From Terriglobia bacterium (GTDB lineage: Bacteria > Acidobacteriota > Terriglobia > Bryobacterales > Bryobacteraceae): DNA of 64,000 nt. Each line of letters starts with the position of its first letter. The first letter of the stretch is position 1. The notes beneath the pieces are model-generated. The model saw only the letters and a program-made list of their open reading frames with translations. It searched no databases and was not told where the DNA came from. The position numbers and the translations under genes are program-made. The stretch is from contig JAIQFN010000029.1 of the NCBI GenBank assembly GCA_020073265.1, positions 1 to 64,000 on the forward strand, written 5' to 3'. Of this stretch, positions 33,826 to 42,367 are shown piece after piece.

Positions 33826-35877
33826 ATGGCAGATTTTCGCAAATGGTTCATTGCGTTTGCCGTACTTGCACTGATGTTGGGCGCTTCCACGGCCTACGCG
33901 CAACTTCCCGGGGGTGGGAGTTCTATCAATTGCACCACCACTCCCAGCAACCCTACGATCGTGCGATCGGAAGATGAGACCGCACTGATGGGCGACTTTG
34001 TATTGAGCTGCGTCGGAGGCACTCCGACCCCAACCGGCAACCAGCTTCCGCAGTTTGACGTCACCCTGACGCTCAATGCGCAAGTCACTAGCAGGTTGTT
34101 GGGCGGCGGCTACATCGATGCGCTGCTGGTGATCGACGAAGCGTTCCCGACGGTTCCGTTCCCGGCCAATGCTCAGCAGGCTATCGGATCGCCGACCGGC
34201 CAGAAGGTGTGTTTCTCGAACACCGGTGGCACGGGCAGCGTCCCGGCTCTCTGCAACGTATTCAATGGGACGTTTAACACCGCGACGTTCCTGTTCAACG
34301 GCAATCCGTACAACCAGCCAAGTGCGTCGAACATCTTCGTGGCCCATCAGGCCAGCACTTCGCAGGTTACCTGGCTGGGCGTGCCGATCGACGCTCCCGG
34401 CACCGCCGGAACCCGTGTTCTCCGTATGACCAACGTTCGCGCCAACGCTTGTCTGGTCGGCGTCTCTTCGTCGTTGGTACCGTCGGCGATCACGGCATTC
34501 ATTTCCATTAACGGCTCGAACAACGTCGTCATCAGCGGCGCGGGCCAGCAGACCGTCGCGTTTGTCCAGCAGGGCTTGCTTGTGAGCGCTCAAAACACCG
34601 CGCTGCAACAGTGCGTGAGCGTAAATGCAACTACAGCCACCAGCCTCTTACCAGGTCAGCCGGTCACCGCGGTCAAGGTAACAGAGGGCTTCGCTGCATC
34701 ATTCAAACGGAGGATAGCCGCCGCGAACGCGGTATCGGACGTCTTCGACGGCAACAACGTGCCCGGACCTCTGCAGAACGTTCCGGGTGTGAACTATAAC
34801 TCGGAGACGGCCTTGCAACCTCCGGCGCCGGGTGGCGCCTTCGCGGGCACTATTTTCGGCCTCGCGAATGCGGGCACGAGGATTCTGCTGGTGTTCAATA
34901 ACGTGAACAACGGAGTGAGTGTCTTCGTACCGCAGTTCGTGGCGTTGACGCAAGCTGCCAGCACCGCCAGTCCGGCCAATCCGGTTCCTGGAAACACCGG
35001 CAATCCCACTGGTGGGGTCGGCTGGCAGGGTGGCTTCCTGGAGTTGATCGGAGGCAGCTCGGATCTCAACGGCAACGTCAACCTGGCCGCGACTCCGACC
35101 ACAACCTTCACCGGCGGCGCGTCCTTCTTCGGCGGAGTCAGCCCGTTCAAGGGTCCCGGAGTAGTCGCTCCTTACATCAACGCCGTGCAGCTACCGGCGA
35201 GCGGTGGAGTGGCTACCGCGGTGTACGAGGTCGGCAACGCCGATCCGTTCGCTCAGGAAGCCGCCAACATCCCGATCATGGTGGCTTACGTCGCCAACAC
35301 CAGCAACAACCTGCCGGCCACCGGCACGGCTACCGTTACTGCATCGTTTGCTCCGCTGAGCAACGTCAACACTGCATCGTCGACGGCGCCGATTCCGCGC
35401 TTCTGCAACAAGTCGACTGCCGCCAACGTGTGGCACATCGATCTGTGCACTTGCAACCTGCTGTTCCCGTTTGTGAGCAACCAGTCCGGATTCGACACTG
35501 GTGTCGCAATCGCGAACACCTCGCTTGATACCCTTAACGGAGTACCTCCGCAAGCCGGAACCGTCACTCTCTCGTACTATGGAAATACTACGGGTGGAGG
35601 CGCGGCTCCCGCCAACCAAACCTCGAAGACAGTAAACGCCGGCGAAGAGCTGGTGTTCACGCTGTCCAGTGGCGGTGACCATGGAATCGCGGCAACCCCC
35701 GGATTCCAGGGCTACATCATCGCTCAAATGCAATTCCAGTGGTGCCACGGCTTCGCCTTCATCAGCGACGTCGGCGCACAGAAGCTCGCCGAAGGATATC
35801 TGGCGATTCAGCTTGACTTCTATGCGGGAGCAGGCTTGAGTCGAACGGCTGTCACCGGCGAGGTCCAGGGCCACTAA
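33826..35877 (+). CDS. Large secreted protein of unknown function
   Basis: 683 residues from the ATG at 33826, which has AAGGAGAAGG just upstream. The signal peptide is MADFRKWFIAFAVLALMLGA with cleavage near AYA-QLP. The mature protein is rich in Asn, Thr, Gly, Ala and Val in beta-strand-like patterns (FDVTLTLNAQVTSRLLGGG, VLRMTNVRANACLVG, TATVTASFAPLS), with a few paired cysteines (INCTTT, VCFSNT, LCNVFNG, FCNKS, LCTCNLLFPF). The C-terminal third (LCTCNLLFPFVSNQSGFDTG, GVAIANTSLDT, GFAFISDVGAQKLAEGYLA) resembles a domain seen in other acidobacterial surface proteins. It could be a substrate of the adjacent type II system. Strong own terminator downstream. Confidence 0.85.
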   Translation: MADFRKWFIAFAVLALMLGASTAYAQLPGGGSSINCTTTPSNPTIVRSEDETALMGDFVLSCVGGTPTPTGNQLPQFDVTLTLNAQVTSRLLGGGYIDALLVIDEAFPTVPFPANAQQAIGSPTGQKVCFSNTGGTGSVPALCNVFNGTFNTATFLFNGNPYNQPSASNIFVAHQASTSQVTWLGVPIDAPGTAGTRVLRMTNVRANACLVGVSSSLVPSAITAFISINGSNNVVISGAGQQTVAFVQQGLLVSAQNTALQQCVSVNATTATSLLPGQPVTAVKVTEGFAASFKRRIAAANAVSDVFDGNNVPGPLQNVPGVNYNSETALQPPAPGGAFAGTIFGLANAGTRILLVFNNVNNGVSVFVPQFVALTQAASTASPANPVPGNTGNPTGGVGWQGGFLELIGGSSDLNGNVNLAATPTTTFTGGASFFGGVSPFKGPGVVAPYINAVQLPASGGVATAVYEVGNADPFAQEAANIPIMVAYVANTSNNLPATGTATVTASFAPLSNVNTASSTAPIPRFCNKSTAANVWHIDLCTCNLLFPFVSNQSGFDTGVAIANTSLDTLNGVPPQAGTVTLSYYGNTTGGGAAPANQTSKTVNAGEELVFTLSSGGDHGIAATPGFQGYIIAQMQFQWCHGFAFISDVGAQKLAEGYLAIQLDFYAGAGLSRTAVTGEVQGH

Positions 35878-35904
35878 CCCTGCGCTTCGTTTAGTCACCA
35901 AATG

Positions 35905-35935
35905 GGGGAGGCTTCGGCCTCCCCTGTTTGTTTTT
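35905..35935 (+). terminator. Intrinsic terminator after the secreted protein gene
   Basis: Eight-bp stem GGGGAGGC with TTCG loop and GCCTCCCC, followed by TGTTTGTTTTT. A textbook hairpin plus T-run, about 30 bases after the stop codon at 35877. Confidence 0.9.
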
Positions 35936-35997
35936 CAAGTAGGCTCCTTTCCCATTTGCGGCGCTGCCCGGAACGCCGCGGTAAAAGACGAAACTCT

Positions 35998-36025
35998 TGT
36001 CCCGCCGGGTGTGTTATTCTAGATT
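35998..36025 (+). promoter_or_regulatory. Promoter candidate for the Ig-like protein
   Basis: TTGTCC (35998-36003) and TAGATT (36020-36025) are separated by 16 bases, about 50 bases before the ATG at 36074. A GAGGT ribosome site lies 6-8 bases before that ATG. Confidence 0.4.
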
Positions 36026-36073
36026 GCTTAGCTCCCCCGCGTCCCTTCAAATCACTGAATTGGTGAGGTACTC

Positions 36074-39000
36074 ATGCGTAAAGCATTCGTAGCTGGCGTT
36101 GTGGGTCTGGCGCTCTTCTCGTTTTCTCTTCTGGCGCAACAAAGCGCCTTCGTTCTTCCGGGAGCGTTCGGTGCCAACTCCACCGTAACGGGCTTCAGTG
36201 CGTTTCCGTTTGCGCAGTCCGGAGTTTTTTCCGCAAGCTCAGGCGCTTTCCTGGTGTTGGCGAGCGCCGATGGGACCAAGTTCTACATAATCTCCAATTC
36301 CCCGAGCAACACTGTGATGGTGACGGGCACGCTCTTCTCCAACGTGCAAGCCGTGGCTGGATTCCCCGGCGGCGCGTCGGCGGCGGCCCTGACGCCGGAC
36401 GGCAGGAGACTGCTGGTTGCGGCCGGGAATCTGCAGGTCATCAATACTCAATCCGATACTCTGGCAACGGCCAGCGGCGTGAGCGTCGGCGGCACGGCCA
36501 TCGATGTCGCCGTCAGCATCGATTCCACCAAAGCATACGTGCTGGTCAATACCGGCGGAAGTTTTCGACTGGTAATCCTCGACCTCACCAATCTGCAAGT
36601 TCTCAACACTCTGCCGATAGCAGGCCAAGCCACGGGCGTGGCAGTGGGGCCCAACGGGCTGGTCTACGTCGGAGCAACTAATCAAGAGCTGGAGCTCGAC
36701 CCCGAAAACCTGGTGGTCCGCAACACCATGTCGGTGAATGGCCTGCCCGCAAAACTCTCTTTTACTCCGGATGGAAAACTGGGCCTGGCGCCGAATCAAA
36801 CACCCATTACCGGATCCGCCATAATGATTTTCGACCTGGTCGCCAAGAGACAGTCCGGCTCCGTCTCCACAGCGGTCATCCCGGCCACTGTGACGATCGG
36901 TAATGTGTATCCGGTCAGCAACAGTCGGGTCTTCGCGTTCGCGCCCAACACGCAGACGCTGTATGACGTGTCGCTAACCGCTCTGACCGCCAGCAGCTTT
37001 CAGTTTTCGCTGGCCGGATCGGTGACCGCGGCGGCCACCTCCAGCGATATCGCGACCGTCTTGCATAACACCACGCAGTTCTTGTTCTATACCAGCGGCA
37101 ACATTCTGTACGAGTTCGACCTGGCGGCGAATCTGATAGTCGGCCAGTTGGCGTTCACCGGCTCGGGCGGCGCCCTTTCGGTTGCCACTCCCGCCAATAC
37201 AGCGGGCGTTCCCGCCGGAATCCTGACCTACGGCGACCAGCAAACCGTCGCGAAGGCCAGCACCACTGCTCCACTGGCGGTGCGCGTCTTCGACGCATCC
37301 GGCAATCCGGTGGCGGGCTCGGCGGTAACCTTCTCCACCTCCTCTTCGGGCGTGACCCTGCAAAGAACGTCCGCCACCACGAATAAGGACGGCTTGGCGT
37401 CCACAACGGCGACGGTTCCCAATTCGGCTGGATCGGTGAACGTCTCAGTCAGCACCGACGGAGGCTTTTCCGCCAACTTCACCATTAATGTCGGCAGCTC
37501 GAATCCAGGCGGAGGCGGAGGCACCCCGACTCCCACTGGCGGGCTGACCGTTATCGCCGGCCAGGGTTCGATGATCAAGGAGGCCACCAGCACGGTGGCG
37601 AGCAACGCTACCATGACGGTGCTCTTTGCCGATGCCAACGGCAATCCACTGGTTAACCAGACCATTACCTTTACGGTGACTTCGGGCAACGGCACGCTGC
37701 AATGCCCCGTGACCACTTCCTTCTTCAACTGCATTATTGGCGTGAATAACCTGACCGTCTCCACCGACGCCAACGGTATGGCACAGGCCGACTATCTGGC
37801 GAGCTTCGTAAGCGCCGTTGTCGGTGTGAATGCCGCCACCATCAACGCGAGTGCGCCCAGCGGAGCCAGCGTGACGTTCTTCGTCACCGCCGTTTCGGCC
37901 ACCAGCTCACCGCAAGCGACCTTGATAGCTCCTCAGATCGGCACGGTCCTCAAAGGAAACGCCGGACAGACCATACCAGGCGCCGTGAAGGTACAAGTGA
38001 CAGGCGGATCCGGCCAGCCCATTCCGAACGTGAGCCTCCGTATTCTCAACCCGCCCGACCCGGCCAAGGGCCCTTCGGCGACCTGCGATGGGACATTTGC
38101 CCTGACGGATCTGAACGGCGTCGCGTCTTGCGACCTGGATGCAGGCGGCAAAACCGGCACCGCCCAGCTCACGGCTGAAGCCGGCTATGCGTTCGATTTC
38201 GGCCCCATCACGGTAACTGTGGGCCCCGGCGCGCCGGCGAACGTCAATATCGTTCAAGGCAACAACCAGTCCGGTAAGCCCGGCGCCACGCTGCCTCTTG
38301 CGCTGCTGGTGCAAGTGACGGATGCGTTCAGCAACGTCCTGGGCGGTACGCCGGTCTCTTGGAAGGTGCTCACACCTGGTGCCGTGACGCTCACCCAGAC
38401 TTCAACCGCCACGGATACTTCGGGCCGGGCGTCCACGTTGGTTACTATCGGTAGCTTCTCCGGCACCGCGCAAGTCCAGGTGACGGCGGGGTCCGCCAGC
38501 GCGACCTTCAGCATCACGGTTTCCGTCCCGATCAGCGGTTTGCAGATTGTATCGGGCAATAACCAGTCGGGGCCCTTGAGCACCCAGTTCTCCATTCCTC
38601 TGACGGTCAAGGTGACGGACGCGCAAAGCAACGCCGTGCAGAACGTCACGGTGACGTTTACCATTACCAGCGGCTCGGGTTCGGTCTCCAATCCCAGCCC
38701 CACCACCGACGCAACAGGAAGCGCTTCCACCGCGATTACGGCTGGCAATACCGCCGGTTCAATTGTGGTCACGGCCACTGCTGCCGGCTTCTCGGTAACC
38801 TTCAACCTCACGGCGATCCCGCCCGGCCCCAGCGGCCTGGTGGTCTTCAACGCGGCCAGCCTTCAGGCGCCCATCTCCGCCGGAGCGATCGTGACCATTC
38901 AAGGTCAAGGCATCGCCGTCGGCGTGCAAGGCGTCGTGACTCCTAACACCATCATCGGACCGCTGCCTTTCACCCTGGCCGGAGACTCGGTCAAGTTCAA

Positions 39001-39559
39001 CAGCGTGGCCGCTCCCATCTTCTCGGTCTCCAATGTGAACGGAGTTCAGCAGATCAACGTGCAGGTTCCTTACGAGGTGGCCGGCCGAACTGTGGCCGAT
39101 TTGACCGTCACGATCTCGGGCGGCGGATCAGCGACAGTTTCGGTGAACTTGCAGCCCTTCGCACCGGCTGTCTTCGAGACCACCCTCTTCGGTATAGCGC
39201 ATCAGGCCGTCGCGATTCGTCCGGACGGCAGCTATGTGTCTCCAGCCAATCCGGCTCGCCGGGGTGAGGTAATCATCATTTTCCTCACCGGGCTTGGGCA
39301 AACCACTCCGGCCATCGGCACGAATGACTCCGGCGTGCCGAACCAGAATGTGGCGGCCCAGGTTGTGGTGGGATTGAATAACGCCGGCGTGCCATTGGTC
39401 TCGGCACAGAGCGTGGTCGGCCTGGTGGGCGTATATGCCGTCGCGCTTCAGGTCCCGAGCAACACCACGCCTGGTTCGCAACAGCCCGTCGGCTTCATCA
39501 TCTATGACTCCGCGGGCAACGCATACTACGGGCAGGCTACGTTCCTGCCGATTCAGTAG
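36074..39559 (+). CDS. Giant secreted beta-propeller/Ig-repeat protein with Solibacter-type C-terminal domain
   Basis: 1161 residues with a signal peptide (MRKAFVAGVVGLALFSFSLLAQQ). Residues about 50-380 look like a YVTN-type beta-propeller (LTPDGRRLLVAAGNLQVINTQSD, VAVGPNGLVYVGA, LSFTPDGKLGLAPN). Then come about five Big_1-like Ig repeats (385-910): VRVFDASGNPVAGSAVTFST, VLFADANGNPLVNQTITFTV, and two closely related copies opening with IVQGNNQSG and IVSGNNQSG. The last 240 residues (VFNAASLQAPISAGAIVTIQ, QINVQVPYEVAG, IIIFLTGLGQT, LQVPSN) are the uncharacterised C-terminal domain family named for Solibacter (TIGR03437). Such proteins are thought to sit at the cell surface. No anchor or sorting motif is visible. 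Confidence 0.9.
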   Translation: MRKAFVAGVVGLALFSFSLLAQQSAFVLPGAFGANSTVTGFSAFPFAQSGVFSASSGAFLVLASADGTKFYIISNSPSNTVMVTGTLFSNVQAVAGFPGGASAAALTPDGRRLLVAAGNLQVINTQSDTLATASGVSVGGTAIDVAVSIDSTKAYVLVNTGGSFRLVILDLTNLQVLNTLPIAGQATGVAVGPNGLVYVGATNQELELDPENLVVRNTMSVNGLPAKLSFTPDGKLGLAPNQTPITGSAIMIFDLVAKRQSGSVSTAVIPATVTIGNVYPVSNSRVFAFAPNTQTLYDVSLTALTASSFQFSLAGSVTAAATSSDIATVLHNTTQFLFYTSGNILYEFDLAANLIVGQLAFTGSGGALSVATPANTAGVPAGILTYGDQQTVAKASTTAPLAVRVFDASGNPVAGSAVTFSTSSSGVTLQRTSATTNKDGLASTTATVPNSAGSVNVSVSTDGGFSANFTINVGSSNPGGGGGTPTPTGGLTVIAGQGSMIKEATSTVASNATMTVLFADANGNPLVNQTITFTVTSGNGTLQCPVTTSFFNCIIGVNNLTVSTDANGMAQADYLASFVSAVVGVNAATINASAPSGASVTFFVTAVSATSSPQATLIAPQIGTVLKGNAGQTIPGAVKVQVTGGSGQPIPNVSLRILNPPDPAKGPSATCDGTFALTDLNGVASCDLDAGGKTGTAQLTAEAGYAFDFGPITVTVGPGAPANVNIVQGNNQSGKPGATLPLALLVQVTDAFSNVLGGTPVSWKVLTPGAVTLTQTSTATDTSGRASTLVTIGSFSGTAQVQVTAGSASATFSITVSVPISGLQIVSGNNQSGPLSTQFSIPLTVKVTDAQSNAVQNVTVTFTITSGSGSVSNPSPTTDATGSASTAITAGNTAGSIVVTATAAGFSVTFNLTAIPPGPSGLVVFNAASLQAPISAGAIVTIQGQGIAVGVQGVVTPNTIIGPLPFTLAGDSVKFNSVAAPIFSVSNVNGVQQINVQVPYEVAGRTVADLTVTISGGGSATVSVNLQPFAPAVFETTLFGIAHQAVAIRPDGSYVSPANPARRGEVIIIFLTGLGQTTPAIGTNDSGVPNQNVAAQVVVGLNNAGVPLVSAQSVVGLVGVYAVALQVPSNTTPGSQQPVGFIIYDSAGNAYYGQATFLPIQ

Positions 39560-39579
39560 CGCGGCTGTTTTCCTTGTGG

Positions 39580-39613
39580 ACGGAGGCAGGCTGTCAGACG
39601 GCCTGTCCTCCGT
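39580..39613. terminator. Bidirectional hairpin between convergent genes
   Basis: ACGGAGG-CAGGC and GCCTG-T-CCTCCGT form a 12-bp stem with one bulge and a 9-base loop, 20 bases after the stop at 39559 and 13 bases before the end of the minus-strand gene. T-runs are poor, but position and strength suit a shared terminator. Confidence 0.65.
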
Positions 39614-39625
39614 ACACGAACTTGT

Positions 39626-40471
39626 CTAAGCCGATTGTCCCGGGCCGGTGGGGTTGTATAGTGTTCCGAATTGCGACGTCCCTGGCGTACCGTAGTAGCC
39701 ATTGCCGTAGTTCGGCGCGTTTGTAAGGAACATGCTTACATCCGGAGCGGAACCGCTCCCGCTGGCTATGTTCCCCTGATACTGCGTCCACCATTTGTCG
39801 AAAGCGGCTTGATCCACGGCCTCATACTTCGGGAGCGCGGGAGCAGCGCCAACGCTTCCACTGCCTTCCCAGTTCTGGACTTCCGTGTTGTAGTTCTGAT
39901 AGCGCCGCGCATTCTCATCGTTGGCCTGCCGCTGGTATCCCGAGTACAGCAGCGCTTTCATGTAGCTGGCCGTGGAATAGACGCTGGAATCGGTACTGGC
40001 GGCTTGGCCCGGAGTATATACGGCCGGCGCGCCGCCCGGAGAGAAGCTGCCGGAAGCGCCCGCGCCCGACCCGTTGCTTCCCGCTGCACCAGACGCCGTC
40101 TGGGCGCCGTAGTAGACCTGATTGGCGGTGACCACATCGCCCTGTCCGGTGGCCAGTATCACGCGCGCCTGCTCCCTGGTCATGGGGCTGTTGGATGGCG
40201 CCGCGCTGCCGGGTGCAGTGTCGGCGGCAGGAACCACGGGCGTCGCGATGCGAGAATTCGTCGCACTGGTGACGGGATCTTGACGCCCCGTGCTGCTGGC
40301 GCCTGTGGCCGAGGGGCTGCTCTCTGGGGCTTGCAGCTCCTGGAGAGTTCGCGAGAATGGCGCGGAAATGCTGGAATCAGAAGACTTAGCGCCTCTCGCA
40401 GGCGCGTTTAGGGCAGGCGGCGCGCTTTGTGTTGACACGCTCTGCCGGCTGGCGATGTGTAGCGAATTCAC
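39626..40471 (-). CDS. Unrecognised Ser/Ala/Gly-rich protein
   Basis: 281 residues from a GTG at 40471; GAGG stands about 10 bases upstream. There is no signal peptide. The first 100 residues are low-complexity (SVSTQSAPPALNAPARGAKS, SSTGRQDPVTSAT). A more regular central part follows (MTREQARVILATGQGDVVTANQVYYGAQ, SYMKALLYSGYQRQANDENARRYQNYNTEVQNWE), with an ALPKYEAVDQAAFDKWW segment. A Gly/Asn/Tyr-rich tail ends it. The composition recalls flagellar-hook-length or appendage-related proteins, but no motif proves it. Confidence 0.6.
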   Translation of the reverse strand: MNSLHIASRQSVSTQSAPPALNAPARGAKSSDSSISAPFSRTLQELQAPESSPSATGASSTGRQDPVTSATNSRIATPVVPAADTAPGSAAPSNSPMTREQARVILATGQGDVVTANQVYYGAQTASGAAGSNGSGAGASGSFSPGGAPAVYTPGQAASTDSSVYSTASYMKALLYSGYQRQANDENARRYQNYNTEVQNWEGSGSVGAAPALPKYEAVDQAAFDKWWTQYQGNIASGSGSAPDVSMFLTNAPNYGNGYYGTPGTSQFGTLYNPTGPGQSA

Positions 40472-40533
40472 TGAACATTAGCCTCCGCCTCACTGCACTG
40501 CAAGACCGAGGCCAATCCCGGAATGGATCAGGA

Positions 40534-41376
40534 TTACTTGGCGGGTTGCGGCTGCGTGAACGTGATCTGAATGGGAAACTGCTGTGCCGTGGGCGAGATG
40601 TGCATCATCACCGTGGCGGGCGGGCGCACGCCGGGATGTACCAGGCAATCCTGGCATAGGATGGCGGGATCCTCGAAATTGAACTCCACGACGACAGCCG
40701 TCTCTTCGCCCGGACCGAGCTGCGGCTTGACAGGCGTGACGGTAAGGCCGGGAACGCCAGTCTTGTCCACCGACACCTCGATGCTGCCCGGCATGCCGTT
40801 CTTCACGTGAATTTCCTGCCTGGACGTGCGTGTCTGGTCGAGCGAGACTGCCGTCCGGTCCACCGTTACTTGAGCCAGAATGCTCCGCGCGGCCGCCACC
40901 GGATCCTTGGGGACGCCCGTAGCTGGCCCGCTCCGGTCCGGGCCTTGCCGCATGGTTCCGAACGGAGTCTGCATTTCGGTCTTCGCCAGGTAGTACAAAA
41001 GCCACTGGCCGTTGTCGATTCTCCAATGGCTGATCGCGGGCATGGTGGCAACGATCCTCTCACCGTGGAACGACACTTCGTTCTTGCATGCGGCTACCAC
41101 GTCCGCCTTTGCGAAGTTTTCCGAATAGGTGATCTTCGAAATATGGCAGCCCTTGTAGCGCGGTTTCTCGGCGGCGAAGAAGGTGTCCTTGGAGTCTTCG
41201 GCGACGTATTGATCCGCTTGCCGGAACTTGCCGTCCACGTGCGCCTGGTAGAACGCGTCCACCCGAGTCCGCAGCGCCTCGTCGATAGCGGGCGGCGCCT
41301 TGTCAAACAGATCCGAGTCCTGGGCGAATGCCAGGGCGCCGAAGACTGAAAGAAGAGCGAGGCTCAAGATGCGCAT
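40534..41376 (-). CDS. Exported protein of unknown function
   Basis: 280 residues. I start at the ATG at 41376 because AGGAG precedes it by 11 bases; a TTG at 41385 would add three residues and sit almost on the ribosome site. MRILSLALLSVFGALAFAQD is the signal peptide. An N-terminal NTF2-like half is suggested by RTRVDAFYQAHVDGKFRQADQYVAEDSKDTFF and HWRIDNGQWLLYY. The second half is a beta-rich domain (VTPVKPQLGPGEETAVVVEFNF) with a C-Q-D-C pair. Its start lies 24 bases downstream of the tRNA-Gln gene. Confidence 0.75.
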   Translation of the reverse strand: MRILSLALLSVFGALAFAQDSDLFDKAPPAIDEALRTRVDAFYQAHVDGKFRQADQYVAEDSKDTFFAAEKPRYKGCHISKITYSENFAKADVVAACKNEVSFHGERIVATMPAISHWRIDNGQWLLYYLAKTEMQTPFGTMRQGPDRSGPATGVPKDPVAAARSILAQVTVDRTAVSLDQTRTSRQEIHVKNGMPGSIEVSVDKTGVPGLTVTPVKPQLGPGEETAVVVEFNFEDPAILCQDCLVHPGVRPPATVMMHISPTAQQFPIQITFTQPQPAK

Positions 41377-41399
41377 CGATCGCAATGCTCCTGGGGAAT

Positions 41400-41473
41400 T
41401 GGCTGGGAGGCAGGGACTCGAACCCCGATACGCAGATCCAGAGTCTGCAGTCTTACCATTAGACGACCTCCCA
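41400..41473 (-). tRNA. tRNA-Gln (anticodon CTG)
   Basis: The minus strand reads as a complete 74-base tRNA with encoded CCA end. The acceptor TGGGAGG pairs with CCTCCCA. The D-arm is TCGTCTAATGGTAAGA-like, the anticodon stem GCAGA/TCTGC holds loop CTCTGGA (anticodon CTG), and the T-arm is GGGGTTCGAGTCCC-type. Type and anticodon both give Gln (CAG). Confidence 0.95.
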
Positions 41474-41510
41474 GTACGTTTTCCATTTTAACATTGGCTT
41501 CGCGCACACT

Positions 41511-41951
41511 CTAGCGGCGGGCGGTTTTTCCCGCGGAGCCGGCGCGGCCGAGGTAGGTTTTCCAGCGTTGGAGCTGTCCGGTGGAATCGAAGGTTTTCCA
41601 GCCCTCCTGAAATTCCCGGGTGGTCCTGCGGATGGCCTTTCGGAGCCGGGCATCCAGCGCCTGGTCGTCCGACAGCAGCGTTCGTATGGTCTGGTAGTCG
41701 CTCAGCGCGCCCAAGTTCTGCTGCAGGCCGCGCACGGCTTCCAGGCGCCGGTCCAGAGTGGGTCCATAGATGGGCTGAAACAGCTCCAGCGAGTAGCGAA
41801 AGCGTTTGGTGGCGATCCGAAACCGATGCAGCGCCTTGGGCGACCGCTTCTTACCCGCGGCTTTTCGCCCGGCTTCGAAATACTTCTCCGCCAGCTTGGG
41901 CAACAGGCGGCGAGCATTCGCGGCGGCGCTCTGGGAACGGTTCCACTTCAT
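41511..41951 (-). CDS. CHAD-domain protein, C-terminal half
   Basis: 146 residues from the ATG at 41951, which overlaps the stop of the preceding CHAD gene (ATGA) and has GGGAGG three bases upstream. It carries the second helical half of a CHAD domain: ALHRFRIATKRFRYSLELFQP (the H-x-x-R-I/L-x-x-K-R-x-R-Y motif that binds polyphosphate) and LQQNLGALSDYQTI (the L-G-x-x-x-D motif). CHAD domains bind inorganic polyphosphate. The upstream neighbour holds the other half, and a Ppx/GppA phosphatase precedes both, so the set acts on polyphosphate. Confidence 0.85.
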   Translation of the reverse strand: MKWNRSQSAAANARRLLPKLAEKYFEAGRKAAGKKRSPKALHRFRIATKRFRYSLELFQPIYGPTLDRRLEAVRGLQQNLGALSDYQTIRTLLSDDQALDARLRKAIRRTTREFQEGWKTFDSTGQLQRWKTYLGRAGSAGKTARR

Positions 41952-42367
41952 ACGCCTCCCAGCGACAGCCGGTTGCGCCATCGAGCTGAAAAATCGCGTG
42001 CGCTCCAGCGCCCCGCCGTTTCCAGGAACTGACCTTGGTAGACTTTGCGTTGCTTCTCCAGGCGCCGGCGCAGAGCGGCCCGATTGGAGCGCGCCAGGAA
42101 TTCCAGAGCGATGTCGCGATTCCGGATCTCCGAGGTCAGCCGCAGCATGCGCTTCAGACGCCGCTCGATTTTCCGGGCTTCCCCTCTGGGAAAAAACTCG
42201 GCGAACAGGCGCAAGCCCTGAGAGAACCGTCGAATGCTGACACGGACGTCGTGAATCTCCTTCTCGCCCGGACTCTTGACGGCACGGTGTAGCTGGAATG
42301 CCAGGGCGTTCAACAGACGATTCATCTGGCCGGCGGCAAAATCCTGGATGGTGGCCGCGCTTCTCAA
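41948..42367 (-). CDS. CHAD-domain protein, N-terminal half
   Basis: 139 residues if the TTG at 42367, overlapping the ppx stop, is the start; an ATG 42 bases further in is the alternative. EIHDVRVSIRRFSQGLRLFAEFF is the first H-D-x-R-V-x-x-R-R-x-x-x-x-L-x-x-F motif of CHAD, and LRLTSEIRNRDIALEFL is the matching L-x-x-x-R-D-x-D/I motif. It ends where the second half begins in another frame, with a 4-base overlap. The longer frame upstream to 42664 is antisense-like shadow of ppx. Confidence 0.8.
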   Translation of the reverse strand: MRSAATIQDFAAGQMNRLLNALAFQLHRAVKSPGEKEIHDVRVSIRRFSQGLRLFAEFFPRGEARKIERRLKRMLRLTSEIRNRDIALEFLARSNRAALRRRLEKQRKVYQGQFLETAGRWSARDFSARWRNRLSLGGV

